Source: Alistipes sp. (GTDB lineage Bacteria > Bacteroidota > Bacteroidia > Bacteroidales > Rikenellaceae). From it: 41,635 nt of DNA. The position numbers and the translations under genes were made by a program. This document shows, piece by piece, positions 7,809 to 16,962 of the stretch; the stretch's first letter is position 1; every line of letters begins with the position of its first letter. The notes under the pieces are model-generated. The model did not search any database. It saw nothing but the letters and a program-made list of their open reading frames with translations, and was not told the origin of the DNA. The stretch is from assembly GCA_017546345.1 (NCBI GenBank), contig JAFYXB010000054.1, positions 1-41,635 on the forward strand, read 5' to 3'.

Positions 7809-8947
7809 AGTTTAGCGATATAGTAGGACACAACGAACTTAAACGCCGCCTTGCCCAGCAGATAGATGCAGGACGAGTGAGCCACGCACAGCTATTCACA
7901 GGCCTTGCTGGCTACGGCACGCTGCCTATGGCCTTGGCCTATGTGCAGTATCTGTTCTGCCCCAACCGCAAGGATGGCGACTCGTGTGGCGTATGCCCCG
8001 CCTGTCAGCAGGTGGAGGCTCTGGCACACCCCGACCTACATCTGGTCTACCCCGTGAACAAGCGAGAGAAGAAGTCGGGCGAGGCTGTGACAAGCGATAT
8101 GTTCATCAAGGAGTGGCGAGAGATATGGCAGCAGAAGCGCGGTATCTTTTCGGCCGAGGAGTGGTACGACCGCCTCGACTTGGGTAAGACGATGAAGGGT
8201 CTTATCACGGCGAAGGAGTCGGAGGAGATTATCCGTAAGCTATCGTTCAAGAGCTACTCATCGAAGTATAAGGCGATGATTATTTGGCTTCCTGAAGCGA
8301 TGAACCAGGAGGCAGCAAACAAGATTCTCAAAATATTGGAGGAACCTTGGGATAATACGCTCTTCATACTCGTCTCGGAACACCCTGAGCTATTGCTGCA
8401 GACCATAACGTCGCGTACGCAGGAGGTAGCGATTGGCCGTATCGACGTTGCATCACTCGAGGCCGAGGCCTTAGCCGAGGGTAAGACGCAGCAGGAGGCC
8501 AACATCATGGCACGTCTTGCCGGTGGCTCGCTTCTTGAGCTTGGCGAGCTGATACGTGGCGAGGTGGATGAGGCTCGCAAGCAATATTTCGAACTCTTCT
8601 GCCGCTTGATGCGCCTAAGCTATAACGACCGCCACTTGGAGCTTTTCGAGTGGGCCGATGATATGACGGCACTCACACGCGAGGGTCAAAGACAATTTTT
8701 CTTACACTCGGTGCGTCTATTACGTGAGAGCTATATGCTCCACGCAGGACTCGGCTCGATAAGCTACCTTTGGGGCGAAGAGAGAGAGTTTTGCACGAAG
8801 TTCGCACCATTTATCGGCAACCAGAATATCGAGATTCTCATTGCCGAGATAGAGCGTGCCATGGCACAGATTGCACAGAATGGCTCGCCACGCATAGTAT
8901 TCACACACTTCTCACTTGCGGTGAGCAAGCTCATCAACCGACTATAG
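7805..8947 (+). CDS. holB: DNA polymerase III subunit delta'
   Basis: A 380-residue AAA+-fold clamp-loader subunit. The N-terminus MKFSDIVGHNELKRRLAQQIDAGRVSHAQLFTG is typical. A zinc-binding cysteine cluster lies in CPNRKDGDSCGVCPAC, and the sensor-like segment is NKILKILEEPWDNTLFILVSEHPELLLQTITSRTQ. The Walker A position reads LAGYGTL without the catalytic lysine, which marks it as delta' rather than the ATP-hydrolysing gamma/tau subunit (DnaX). It overlaps the flippase gene by 4 bp and is followed 3 bp later by folK. Confidence 0.93.
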   Translation: MKFSDIVGHNELKRRLAQQIDAGRVSHAQLFTGLAGYGTLPMALAYVQYLFCPNRKDGDSCGVCPACQQVEALAHPDLHLVYPVNKREKKSGEAVTSDMFIKEWREIWQQKRGIFSAEEWYDRLDLGKTMKGLITAKESEEIIRKLSFKSYSSKYKAMIIWLPEAMNQEAANKILKILEEPWDNTLFILVSEHPELLLQTITSRTQEVAIGRIDVASLEAEALAEGKTQQEANIMARLAGGSLLELGELIRGEVDEARKQYFELFCRLMRLSYNDRHLELFEWADDMTALTREGQRQFFLHSVRLLRESYMLHAGLGSISYLWGEEREFCTKFAPFIGNQNIEILIAEIERAMAQIAQNGSPRIVFTHFSLAVSKLINRL

Positions 8948-8950
8948 CGT

Positions 8951-9460
8951 ATGGAGAGCAGAGAGAGATGTGGCAAGAGCGTAGTATTGCTCTTAGGCTC
9001 GAACGACGTGGCAGCGTCGGAGATTATCCGACGAGCTCTCGAGGTTATCTTCCTTACGGTAGGCGAGGAGGTGCGCACCTCGGCAGAGTATCGCAGCGAG
9101 GCCTACGGCTTCAGCTCCGAGCGAGAGTTTATCAATCGTGCCACTGAGATTACGACCGAGTACGATGCCTATGAGGTGTTGCGCCGCATAAACCTTATCG
9201 AGGCGCTGCTTGGCCGCGACCGCGAGGAGGAGGCGAGAGTCAGGAACGAGAGGGGCGAGATGTACGCCTCACGCCCGATAGATATTGACATCGTGTTCTA
9301 TGGCGACCAGAGCTACGACGATAGCCGTCTAACGATACCCTACCACTTTCTCGACGAGAGGGTTTATGCACTACGTCCCGTAGCCGAGATTGCTGGCGAG
9401 AGACGACACCCTGCACTTAGCCAAACACCCGCTGAGATGCTTGCTAAGTACGACAAATAG
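8951..9460 (+). CDS. folK: 6-hydroxymethyl-7,8-dihydropterin pyrophosphokinase
   Basis: HPPK transfers pyrophosphate from ATP to hydroxymethyl-dihydropterin in folate synthesis. The N-terminal VVLLLGSND is the family's LGSN motif, and EYRSEAYGF with INRATEI matches the substrate-binding middle. SRPIDIDIVFYG corresponds to the metal-binding PRxLDLDI segment, and HFLDERVYALRPVAEIA to the conserved H..L.eR.FvL.PL.ei. At 169 residues it has the normal length, with a short extra N-terminal arm. It is co-transcribed with holB (3-bp gap). Confidence 0.88.
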   Translation: MESRERCGKSVVLLLGSNDVAASEIIRRALEVIFLTVGEEVRTSAEYRSEAYGFSSEREFINRATEITTEYDAYEVLRRINLIEALLGRDREEEARVRNERGEMYASRPIDIDIVFYGDQSYDDSRLTIPYHFLDERVYALRPVAEIAGERRHPALSQTPAEMLAKYDK

Positions 9461-9474
9461 AGTTTTTAAGAAGT

Positions 9475-10023
9475 ATGAGATATTTTATTAAGATAGCATT
9501 ATGGGCAGCGGTAGCTGTTGCGTTTGTGGGCTGCTTCAAGGATGAGAATCAGGGTACAGCGATGCGCATTGCCGTATACTCACAGAATGTCGATAGCGAC
9601 CCTATAATGAAGGCAACGGATCTGGAGGCATACGCCTTCTGGATAGAGAAGAACGATAATTGGGAGGTAGCAACATGGGAGGATGCCCTCGCACGCCGCA
9701 TCACAAACAAGGATAATACATCCATCAGTCGCTCTACGCCCGACGAGATTGGTCTTTTCGACCCAGAGGCCGAGTATCAGGTAAGATTGGAGCTTTGGTC
9801 GTTGTACACCTTTGCCGTAGTTGTTGATAAGGCTAACCGCATCTATGCCTACCGCAAATATGAGACACCAATGAACCTACCAGAGGTACTCACACAACTA
9901 CACATGTACGCATGGCGAAAGAGCGGTACGGCCAATGGTTGGAATGTTGTCAACCCATTCCCCGATGAGGCTCGCGAGCCCCTTGTACCCACGGAGGAGC
10001 CAAGCGAGGAGAGCCAGAACTAA
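9475..10023 (+). CDS. Putative lipoprotein, function unknown
   Basis: A 182-residue protein with a lipoprotein signal: MRYFIKIALWAAVAVAFVGCFKDE has a clear lipobox (FVGC). The mature part is soluble and mixed charged, with tryptophans and a tyrosine-rich stretch (ANRIYAYRKYETP). It ends in an acidic, proline-rich tail (PTEEPSEESQN). I do not recognise a named domain. It sits 14 bp after folK and 19 bp before a Big_5 lipoprotein gene, inside a run of envelope genes, so a periplasmic or outer-membrane attachment is likely. Confidence 0.75.
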   Translation: MRYFIKIALWAAVAVAFVGCFKDENQGTAMRIAVYSQNVDSDPIMKATDLEAYAFWIEKNDNWEVATWEDALARRITNKDNTSISRSTPDEIGLFDPEAEYQVRLELWSLYTFAVVVDKANRIYAYRKYETPMNLPEVLTQLHMYAWRKSGTANGWNVVNPFPDEAREPLVPTEEPSEESQN

Positions 10024-10042
10024 ATTTAATTAGTGACAAGAG

Positions 10043-12139
10043 ATGAGAATAAAGAGTAGCATAAAACAAGCAACATCGACATTCACTGCCGTAGTGACAC
10101 TTCTGTTTGGAGCGGCACTACTCACGAAGTGTGCCTCGACGATGACACCTACGGGTGGTCCAAAGGATACACTTCCACCGGTGATTGTCCACATGAGTCC
10201 GAACAACTTCTCGACGATGATCGACACGCTTCATCCGCCGAAGTTCTATATTGAGTTTGATGAGTATGTGCAAATTAAGGATCAGCAGAAGGAGCTCTAC
10301 ACATCGCCAGCAATGAAGAAGAAACCTACGGTAGCACGCCGTGGCAAGGGTATCGTCATACAGATTAAGGATACGCTACGCCCCAACACTACGTATGCTA
10401 TCAACTTCGGCTCCTCGATTTTGGACAATAACGAGGGTAACCCTCTCCACTCGATGCGCTATGTATTCTCTACGGGTCCCGAGATCGACTCGATGATCGT
10501 ATCGGGATATACGGCTGACTCGTACAAGGCCGACTCGGTGAGCAAGTCGTTCATCTACTTCTTCATCGCCGACTCTGTGGAGCGCCCCCAGGAGTGGGAT
10601 TCGACGATGTTTAAGTATAAGCCCGATGTTATCGCACGTGCTGAGAACAACGGTATCTTCATCGCGCAGAACCTCAAGCCTGTGCCCTATCGCATCTACG
10701 CCTTTGAAGACAAGAATAACAACATGGAGTATGAGCCATCGGTAGATCAGGTTGGCTTCCTCGACACTACGTACAACCCTGCCGAGATGCCTCCGTTTAC
10801 CATCTGGTACGACTCGTTGCGCCACTACCCCTCAGCCGAGCCACAGCTCTACTTCCGTATGTTTATGGATCGACGCTTCACACGCCAGACGCTGAGTGGC
10901 CACGAGCGCCTAAATCGCCACAAGGCGATGCTCTACTTCGGTGCACAGCACCCCGAGGTGGTGAAGATCGAACTCGACTCAATCGCCGAGGATAAGGTGA
11001 TATACGACCCTCAAAGTGTGGGTAAGGATACCGTGGCATTGTGGTTCAACCTCCCCGCCGAGGAGCTTCCCGACACCATCAAGGGTAACATCACCTACTT
11101 CAAGCACGACTCTATCAACAACCTCGTGGAGACTACCGACAAGCTACGCCTCGTATGGGTAAAGACCGAGACAAAGGAGGAGCAGAAGGAGCGCGAGAGA
11201 CAGGAGAAAGAGAGGGAGAGAGCCGAGAAAGCTGGCGAGGAGTATGTAGCCCCCAAGGTCGAAAACCCCTTCAAAATTACGATGCCTACATCTGGCGAGT
11301 TGAACAAGGATAAGCATATCGATATGGAGTTTGAATATCCGCTAACACGCTTCGACTCGACAGCTATCACACTGCGAGAGATACGCGACGGTGCTAAAGA
11401 TACGACAACTATCGACTTCCACTTCGTTCACGACACACTCAACTCGCGCAAGTATCAGCTACGTGCTAAGTGGGCAGGCAAGGCGAAGTATATCCTCACT
11501 ATGCCTGCAGGCATTTTTGCTAACATTGCGCAGGAGCAGAACGATACACTTACGTATAACTACACAGGCTCGGATCCTGCGCAGTATGCTACCGTGTATG
11601 TGACGGTGAAGGGCACACACCCCAAGGCACGTTATATCCTACAGCTCACCAACGCTCAGGGACGCACCCAGAAGGAGATTTTCAATGTCAAGGCGGGTAA
11701 ATATACATTCGAGTACATATCGCCTGGCGATGTTATGATCCGCGTGGTGGAGGATATGAACGGCAATGGCAAGTGGGATACGGGCGATATGGTTGCTATG
11801 CGCCAGCCCGAGCGCACCGAAATCTACAAGAACGATGAGGGTGTGGAGCTTATCACCACCAAGGCTAATTGGGAGTTTGACATCGACGTAGATATGGATA
11901 AGCTCTTTGCACCAGCGACGATGGAGAGCGTTATCAAGATGCTCGACGATAGAGAGGATGAGCGTCTGAAGAAGCTCGCCGAGGAGAGAGCCAAGAAGCA
12001 GAAGGAGGCAAACCACAAAAATAACTCTGGCGGTATGGGCGGCTTCGGTGGCTTCGGTGGTCTGGGCGGCATGATGGGCGGCTCGGGCATGGGCGGCGGA
12101 TCAGGCGCAGGAGGTATGCGCAATAACACAGGCTTTTAG
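10043..12139 (+). CDS. Ig-like (Big_5) domain lipoprotein with Gly-rich tail
   Basis: A 698-residue envelope protein of the Bacteroidota family that begins after a lipidated Cys with TPTGGPKDTLPPVI. The lipobox LLTKC has an atypical Lys before the Cys. The N-terminal domain (about residues 45-150) has Big_5 features: PPKFYIEFDEYVQI, LRPNTTYAINFGSSI and NPLHSMRYVFSTG. Further beta-rich repeats follow, with a charged stretch (TKEEQKERERQEKERERAEK, about 373-392) in the middle. A prealbumin-like segment near 555-595 reads ISPGDVMIRVVEDMNGNGKWDTGD. The last 35 residues are almost only Gly, Met, Phe and Ser. Function is unknown. It lies 2 bp upstream of a beta-barrel gene. Confidence 0.8.
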   Translation: MRIKSSIKQATSTFTAVVTLLFGAALLTKCASTMTPTGGPKDTLPPVIVHMSPNNFSTMIDTLHPPKFYIEFDEYVQIKDQQKELYTSPAMKKKPTVARRGKGIVIQIKDTLRPNTTYAINFGSSILDNNEGNPLHSMRYVFSTGPEIDSMIVSGYTADSYKADSVSKSFIYFFIADSVERPQEWDSTMFKYKPDVIARAENNGIFIAQNLKPVPYRIYAFEDKNNNMEYEPSVDQVGFLDTTYNPAEMPPFTIWYDSLRHYPSAEPQLYFRMFMDRRFTRQTLSGHERLNRHKAMLYFGAQHPEVVKIELDSIAEDKVIYDPQSVGKDTVALWFNLPAEELPDTIKGNITYFKHDSINNLVETTDKLRLVWVKTETKEEQKERERQEKERERAEKAGEEYVAPKVENPFKITMPTSGELNKDKHIDMEFEYPLTRFDSTAITLREIRDGAKDTTTIDFHFVHDTLNSRKYQLRAKWAGKAKYILTMPAGIFANIAQEQNDTLTYNYTGSDPAQYATVYVTVKGTHPKARYILQLTNAQGRTQKEIFNVKAGKYTFEYISPGDVMIRVVEDMNGNGKWDTGDMVAMRQPERTEIYKNDEGVELITTKANWEFDIDVDMDKLFAPATMESVIKMLDDREDERLKKLAEERAKKQKEANHKNNSGGMGGFGGFGGLGGMMGGSGMGGGSGAGGMRNNTGF

Positions 12140-12141
12140 AG

Positions 12142-13032
12142 ATGAAAAATAGATATTTTATACTACTACCGATACTCACGCTTGTCGCACTACTATTTGC
12201 GGCAACTCCTGCACGTGCGCAGCATACGCTAACGCTCAGTGGCGGCTCGGGTGTATCAAACGCTCGCTTCTACCCCAACGAGGAGACCAAATGGCTATGG
12301 GGCTCTGAGACCGTAGCGCTATCGTGGCGATACTATAGCGATAAGCCCCGCTTTGTGGGTGCCGTAGGTCTCGACTTGGAGTATTTGGAGCGCGGTTTCT
12401 GCCTCGGATACACCTATACGGCAGAGTTTAAGGATGACAAGGAGATACGTCACTACAAGTACTACACACGTAACATCAACTCCATAATACTACCTCTTGT
12501 ATGGCAGCCGCACTTCTACCTCGCAAAGAATAGATTGCGCCTATATCTCGAGGCAGCCGTAGTCTTTGCCTTCAACATATCGTCAAACTATAGCTACGAG
12601 GATGATCGCTACCCCGCAGGCGTGTACGAGTGGAAGGTGCCGCGCGACAACCGCTTTATGTATGGTCTGTCGGGAGGTGTCGGCTTCGCCGTGCTCCTCG
12701 GACAGTTGGAGCTTGGTGTCAAGGGTCGCTATATCTTCGGATATTCCGACATCCTCAAGAATCGTAATAAATACTATTCAAACTCGACAGACGGCAAGGA
12801 AAACCCCTTCTACTACTCGCCTCTACGCTCACCTCTCGACAATATCAACGTGATGCTCACGGTGGGTTGGCGCTTCAACAAGCGAGGCTTCGACGAATGG
12901 TTCGTAGTACGCCATAAGAAGGAGAAGAACAAGACGGGCTTCAACTTCTCGGAGCAGGCAGGCAACAGCAAGTCGGGACAGCAGAGTAGCAGTTCCAGCC
13001 GAGGCAGTAGCAACTCACGCATGCGACGCTAA
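12142..13032 (+). CDS. Outer-membrane beta-barrel protein (PorT-like)
   Basis: A 296-residue protein with a cleavable signal peptide (cleavage near ATPARAQ) and alternating amphipathic strands rich in Tyr, Trp and Gly (LGYTYTAEF, INSIILPLVWQPHFYL, LELGVKGRYIFGY, INVMLTVGWRF). This is typical of small outer-membrane barrels. It ends with a Ser/Arg-rich tail (QQSSSSSRGSSNSRMRR) that is probably periplasmic. Similarity to PorT-type proteins is an impression from layout, not a proven match. It lies 2 bp after the Big_5 lipoprotein gene, suggesting the two products work together in the outer membrane. Confidence 0.7.
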   Translation: MKNRYFILLPILTLVALLFAATPARAQHTLTLSGGSGVSNARFYPNEETKWLWGSETVALSWRYYSDKPRFVGAVGLDLEYLERGFCLGYTYTAEFKDDKEIRHYKYYTRNINSIILPLVWQPHFYLAKNRLRLYLEAAVVFAFNISSNYSYEDDRYPAGVYEWKVPRDNRFMYGLSGGVGFAVLLGQLELGVKGRYIFGYSDILKNRNKYYSNSTDGKENPFYYSPLRSPLDNINVMLTVGWRFNKRGFDEWFVVRHKKEKNKTGFNFSEQAGNSKSGQQSSSSSRGSSNSRMRR

Positions 13033-13078
13033 AGAGCTAATCAACAAGGTATAAACGCAATAAAAACAGAATAAAACT

Positions 13079-13417
13079 ATGGATTCAACAAGACAGCAGA
13101 AGATTGCGCGACAGATACAGCGCGACATCGCCGAAATTCTACAGAAGGATATGGCCGACACTATTCGTGGTTCGTTGGTTACGGTAACTACAGTACGCGT
13201 ATCTCCCGACTTGGCATACGCTAAGATCTATGTCAGCATATTCCCCTTTGACCGTAGCGAGGCGCTCTTGGAGGCTATCAAGGAGCGTGGTTGGCAAATT
13301 CGCAAGCTCCTAGGAGCACGCATCCGCAACCAGCTTAAGATTGTCCCCGAGTTGGAGTTCTTCGTGGACGACTCGTTGGAGTATATCGACAATATCGACA
13401 ACCTCCTAAGCAAATAG
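13079..13417 (+). CDS. rbfA: Ribosome-binding factor A
   Basis: A 112-residue KH-like factor for 30S maturation and 16S 5'-end processing. The sequence starts STRQQKIARQIQRDIAEILQ and contains VTVTTVRVSPDLAYAKIYVSIFP. It ends with the conserved RIRNQLKIVPELEFFVDDSLEYIDNIDNLL. The length is normal for the family. It is followed 33 bp later by a LolC/E-like permease, a common pairing in Bacteroidota. Confidence 0.95.
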   Translation: MDSTRQQKIARQIQRDIAEILQKDMADTIRGSLVTVTTVRVSPDLAYAKIYVSIFPFDRSEALLEAIKERGWQIRKLLGARIRNQLKIVPELEFFVDDSLEYIDNIDNLLSK

Positions 13418-13450
13418 TCGTCGGAGGGCGACAAGTAGATAAGCCAGGCC

Positions 13451-14644
13451 ATGCTTTGGTTAAAGTTTGCACGTAGGTATATGTTCTCACCGAAGTCACA
13501 CTCGGTGATCAACATCATTGCCTCGGTGAGTGTTATCGCCGTGGCTGTACCCACTGCGGCCATGACCATCCTGCTGGCAATGTTTGGCGGCTTGGGAAAT
13601 ACGATTGCCGACATCTACTCGGCCGTAGATGCCGATATGGAACTCGTAGCCGCACGTGGCCAGACCTTCCACTGCGAGGAGCTCGACACCGAGGCGTTAG
13701 CAGCTATCGACGGTGTTGAAAGCCTCTCTTCATACATCGAGCAGGAGGTGGTAGCTACGGCACGTGGTCGCCGCACGACGTTTGTACTTCGAGGTGTGGA
13801 CGAGATGTATAGCAGCGTACTCCCCATTGGCGACTACATAGCACGTGGCGAGATAGGCTCGATTGCCGAGGGGCGCATCGTACTCGGATATGGCATTGCT
13901 GCGGAGTTGGCAAGCTTAGGTCTCGGCAGCGAGGTCGAGCTCTTCGCCCTCAACCGCCGCACGCTATCAACACTCCTACCCGTCAGTGGCATATCGCGCG
14001 AGAAGATGGCTATCGGAGGCCTTGTGCTCTCCAATACCGAGATTAACACCTCGCTCGCGCTGGCCGATATTGAGCGCGTACAGCAACTCCTCAACCACAA
14101 GGAGCGACTATCGGGCATAGCAATAAAGCTATCGCCAGATGCTAAGGTCGAAGAGGTGGAACGCGCCATAGAGGAGCTCGTAGGTGCAGACTTCGAGGTG
14201 CGCACGCGCGAGGAGAAGAACGCCTCGATGAATGCCATACTTCATATGGAGAAGTATGTAATTGCGCTAATCGGCATACTGATAGCCCTCGTTGCTACGT
14301 TTGCCATCGTAGGCTCGGTCGTAATGCTCATAACAGATAAGCGCCGTGACATTGCAACACTTCGTGCTATGGGCGCATCACGTCGCCTCGTACACCTTAT
14401 CTTCGTTGGCGAGGGCATACTCCTCACATCAACGGGCTGTATCGCAGGACTTATCCTCGGACTCGGCTTCTGCTTAGGACAGCAACGCTTCGGCTGGATA
14501 GCAATGCCCGGAGCATCGATGCTCGACAGCTACCCCGTTGATATCTCGATGGGCGACACACTATTTGTCGCCGCAGTGATTGTCGTGCTGGGTGTGGTGA
14601 TATCGCACCTTACTGTGCGCAAGACGCTCGAAAAACAAAATTAA
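13451..14644 (+). CDS. FtsX-like ABC permease (LolC/LolE-type)
   Basis: A 397-residue membrane subunit of an ABC transporter of the lipoprotein-releasing type. Topology is one N-terminal membrane segment (about residues 20-45), a large periplasmic domain (about 45-260), and three C-terminal segments. The FtsX signature ITDKRRDIATLRAMGASRRLVHLIFVGEGILL lies after the second segment. The N-terminus FARRYMFSPKSHSVINIIASVSVIAVA is typical of LolC/E. It probably extracts lipoproteins from the inner membrane, although its ATPase is not in the window. Several lipoprotein genes surround it. Confidence 0.85.
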   Translation: MLWLKFARRYMFSPKSHSVINIIASVSVIAVAVPTAAMTILLAMFGGLGNTIADIYSAVDADMELVAARGQTFHCEELDTEALAAIDGVESLSSYIEQEVVATARGRRTTFVLRGVDEMYSSVLPIGDYIARGEIGSIAEGRIVLGYGIAAELASLGLGSEVELFALNRRTLSTLLPVSGISREKMAIGGLVLSNTEINTSLALADIERVQQLLNHKERLSGIAIKLSPDAKVEEVERAIEELVGADFEVRTREEKNASMNAILHMEKYVIALIGILIALVATFAIVGSVVMLITDKRRDIATLRAMGASRRLVHLIFVGEGILLTSTGCIAGLILGLGFCLGQQRFGWIAMPGASMLDSYPVDISMGDTLFVAAVIVVLGVVISHLTVRKTLEKQN

Positions 14645-14659
14645 GAAACTTTGAAAACT

Positions 14660-15577
14660 ATGAAATATAGCCTCGGCATACTACTCTCTATGCTAAGCCT
14701 CGCATTGCTACTTTGTGGCTGCGACCGCCCTAAGACCATATCGGATGATGAGCTCGTGGATATCTTCCACGATGCATATCTTGCGAATGCCTATCTCAAC
14801 ACGTTGTGTTTGGAGTGCGACTCGACGCTCATCTACGAGCCTATCGTAGAGCGATATGGCTACTCGATGGAGGATCTTAGACACAGCATCCAGACATTCT
14901 CGGAGCGTAAGAGTGCCTTGCTTAGCGACCTCGTAGCTAAGACATTCCGCAAGTTGGATGCCGAGTCGAAGGCCGAAGCCCGCAAGGTGGTTATCCTCGA
15001 CACTCTCGACCGCGTGGCACAGCGCGCCTACACACGTACGATATACTCCGACTCGCTAATCGTCGCAAAGAGCTTGGAGGATACTACGAAGCTTCGCATC
15101 GCTATCGACAGCCTTATCCCTGGTGAGTACAACGTATCGTTCCGCTACTACATCGACTCGCTCGACGAAAACCGCAACTCGCGTGTCGAGGTATATGTAC
15201 TCTGCAAGGATTCGGCTCGTGTGCTACGCCATACGACGATGCTAACACGCTTCAAGGAGAGTAACTACACGCGTCGCTTCACCCTGGATAGCATCCACCG
15301 CCTTATATATATAAATATGTACTACCACCCCAACAACGAGAAGTCGAAACAGCCCGACATCTCTATTCGCGACCTGGAGGTGGTGCGTGTACTACCAGCC
15401 GAAACATCGGTGGATAGCCTCTATCACAAGCAGCTCAATATCCGCATATTCAACCATGCGCTAATGAGCCGTTTTACGGCCGATACCATCGCCCTACCCG
15501 AAGTAGAGCCCATCATCGAACAAGACAGTCTCACAAGCTATGAAGAGAAGGATAGCCTCGCACTACGCGCTAATTAA
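14660..15577 (+). CDS. DUF4296 domain lipoprotein
   Basis: A 305-residue lipoprotein with signal MKYSLGILLSMLSLALLLCGCDR and lipobox LCGC. The ATG at 14660 is preferred over the TTG at 14651 because it begins the signal peptide directly. Residues about 25-110 match the DUF4296 pattern, a helical domain found in Bacteroidota lipoproteins (DELVDIFHDAYLANAYLNTL, YGYSMEDLRHSI). The rest is predicted beta-rich (YNVSFRYYIDSL). Function is unknown. Its 3' end overlaps the amidohydrolase gene by 38 bp, so the two are translated from overlapping frames. Confidence 0.8.
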   Translation: MKYSLGILLSMLSLALLLCGCDRPKTISDDELVDIFHDAYLANAYLNTLCLECDSTLIYEPIVERYGYSMEDLRHSIQTFSERKSALLSDLVAKTFRKLDAESKAEARKVVILDTLDRVAQRAYTRTIYSDSLIVAKSLEDTTKLRIAIDSLIPGEYNVSFRYYIDSLDENRNSRVEVYVLCKDSARVLRHTTMLTRFKESNYTRRFTLDSIHRLIYINMYYHPNNEKSKQPDISIRDLEVVRVLPAETSVDSLYHKQLNIRIFNHALMSRFTADTIALPEVEPIIEQDSLTSYEEKDSLALRAN

Positions 15578-16670
15578 CGGCAAGTTGGAGCGCAATGCGG
15601 TAATCACCGTAGAGCAGGATGGCACGATACTAAGTATCGAGCAGCCCGAAGTTCTGGATAGCTGCGCAAGTGTGGAGTTCTTCCCAGGCATTATCACCGC
15701 AGGTATGATCAATGCCCACTGCCACTTGGAGCTATCCTACCTCGCAGGAGCAATAGCCGAGGGCCAAGGCTTTGCAGGCTTTGCTCGCGAGATTGGTCGT
15801 GTGCGTGGTAACTATAGCAACGAGGAGCGCATACACGCTGCCGACATCGCCGATGCGCTGATGTGGGAGGAGGGCGTGCAGGCCGTCGCCGACATCGCAA
15901 ATGACGCACTCGTGATGGATATTAAAAGGCGATCAAAGATTGAGTATATCACTCTATTCGAGCACTTTGGACTCAACAACAACTCTACGGATGCGATATT
16001 TGCGCTGGCCGCAGAGCATAGTGCAAATGTAACACCACACTCAACATACTCGGTGCAAGATAGACCATTTCGCGAGATTTGTAATCGTGGCGAAGGCGTT
16101 ATCTCTATCCACTTCCTCGAATCGAAAGCCGAGAGGGAGCTATATAGCGGCGGCGGCTCGCTCGCAGAGTGGTATGCGCGCATGGGTTGGGAGTGCGACT
16201 TTTTGCATCATGGCACACCAGCAAAACGAATTGCAGAGAGCGTGCCAAGTGATCGCAAAACCCTTATTGTCCACTGTGTTGAGTGCCTTCCAGAGGATGT
16301 CGAGGTGATCGATAGCCACATAAACGGTGGTGCGACATGGGTAGTATGCCCCGAGTCAAACCGCTACATATCGGGCACCACCCCACCTATCAAGATGCTT
16401 CGAGATATGGGTTGCCGCATAGCTATCGGTACCGACTCGAGAGCCTCAGCACGCCACCTATCGATGATCGAAAACCTTCGTCTTTTGGGCGATATGCCTC
16501 TCGAGGAGCTACTATCTTGGGCAACAATAGATGGCGCTAAAGCCCTCGGCATGGAGCACAAATTGGGAAGTATCGAGGTTGGCAAATGCCCTGGACTTGT
16601 ACTAATAGAGGGTGTAGATCTGCAAAATATGAGACTTACCGAAGAGAGTAAATCGCGAAGATTACTCTAA
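15540..16670 (+). CDS. Amidohydrolase-family deaminase or hydrolase
   Basis: A 376-residue metal-dependent hydrolase of the amidohydrolase superfamily (ATZ/TRZ-like subgroup). The first metal motif is INAHCHLE, with further expected ligands in SIHFLE, IVHCVE and GTDSRASA. The N-terminal composite beta domain (YALINGKLERNAVITVEQDGTI) and the C-terminal return to it (GSIEVGKCPGLVLIEG) are present. Substrates in this subgroup include amino-purines and aminofutalosine. The substrate here cannot be fixed from sequence, and no menaquinone genes are nearby. It overlaps the DUF4296 gene by 38 bp and is followed by a strong terminator. Confidence 0.82.
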   Translation: MKRRIASHYALINGKLERNAVITVEQDGTILSIEQPEVLDSCASVEFFPGIITAGMINAHCHLELSYLAGAIAEGQGFAGFAREIGRVRGNYSNEERIHAADIADALMWEEGVQAVADIANDALVMDIKRRSKIEYITLFEHFGLNNNSTDAIFALAAEHSANVTPHSTYSVQDRPFREICNRGEGVISIHFLESKAERELYSGGGSLAEWYARMGWECDFLHHGTPAKRIAESVPSDRKTLIVHCVECLPEDVEVIDSHINGGATWVVCPESNRYISGTTPPIKMLRDMGCRIAIGTDSRASARHLSMIENLRLLGDMPLEELLSWATIDGAKALGMEHKLGSIEVGKCPGLVLIEGVDLQNMRLTEESKSRRLL

Positions 16671-16688
16671 AAATTAGAGTAGTATTTT

Positions 16689-16733
16689 AATCCACTTTTT
16701 GACTATTTAGGAAATAGCAAAAGTGGATTTTTT
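16689..16733 (+). terminator. Rho-independent terminator after the amidohydrolase gene
   Basis: AATCCACTTTT (16689-16699) pairs with AAAAGTGGATT (16719-16729), with an inner CTATTT/AAATAG arm, and is followed by T-rich sequence. It ends the long run that starts at 6327. Confidence 0.88.
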
Positions 16734-16932
16734 ATTATCACATATCGGCATTTACAGCGTCAATACCACGCGCACATTTCACCTGATTAAAGCCACATTT
16801 ACATCATCCGCACCAAAGACAAACGCCAACAAAGAGACAGGCCCCTGCAGTAGTTATACTCTGAAACGCGATTTTCTCGCGATATATTAGGTGTAATAGG
16901 GGCAAATTGTGCGAAAAACAGAACTCCTTTCA
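16734..16932. other. Gene-free stretch upstream of the glycan promoter
   Basis: No credible coding frame. It holds an imperfect inverted repeat: GCCCCT (16841-16846) against AGGGGC (16898-16903), extended by TTATAC against GTGTAA, with a small inner CGCGA/TCGCG hairpin. I looked for paired inverted repeats flanking the promoter, as in invertible Bacteroides capsule promoters, and found none. Confidence 0.5.
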
Positions 16933-16962
16933 TTGCCATTGCAATAATTTTTCGTACCTTTG
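16933..16962 (+). promoter_or_regulatory. Promoter of the glycan locus
   Basis: TTG (16933-16935) is followed after 19 nt by TACCTTTG (16955-16962), an exact TAnnTTTG box. Transcription should begin near 16969, leaving a leader of about 300 nt before upxY. Confidence 0.8.
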
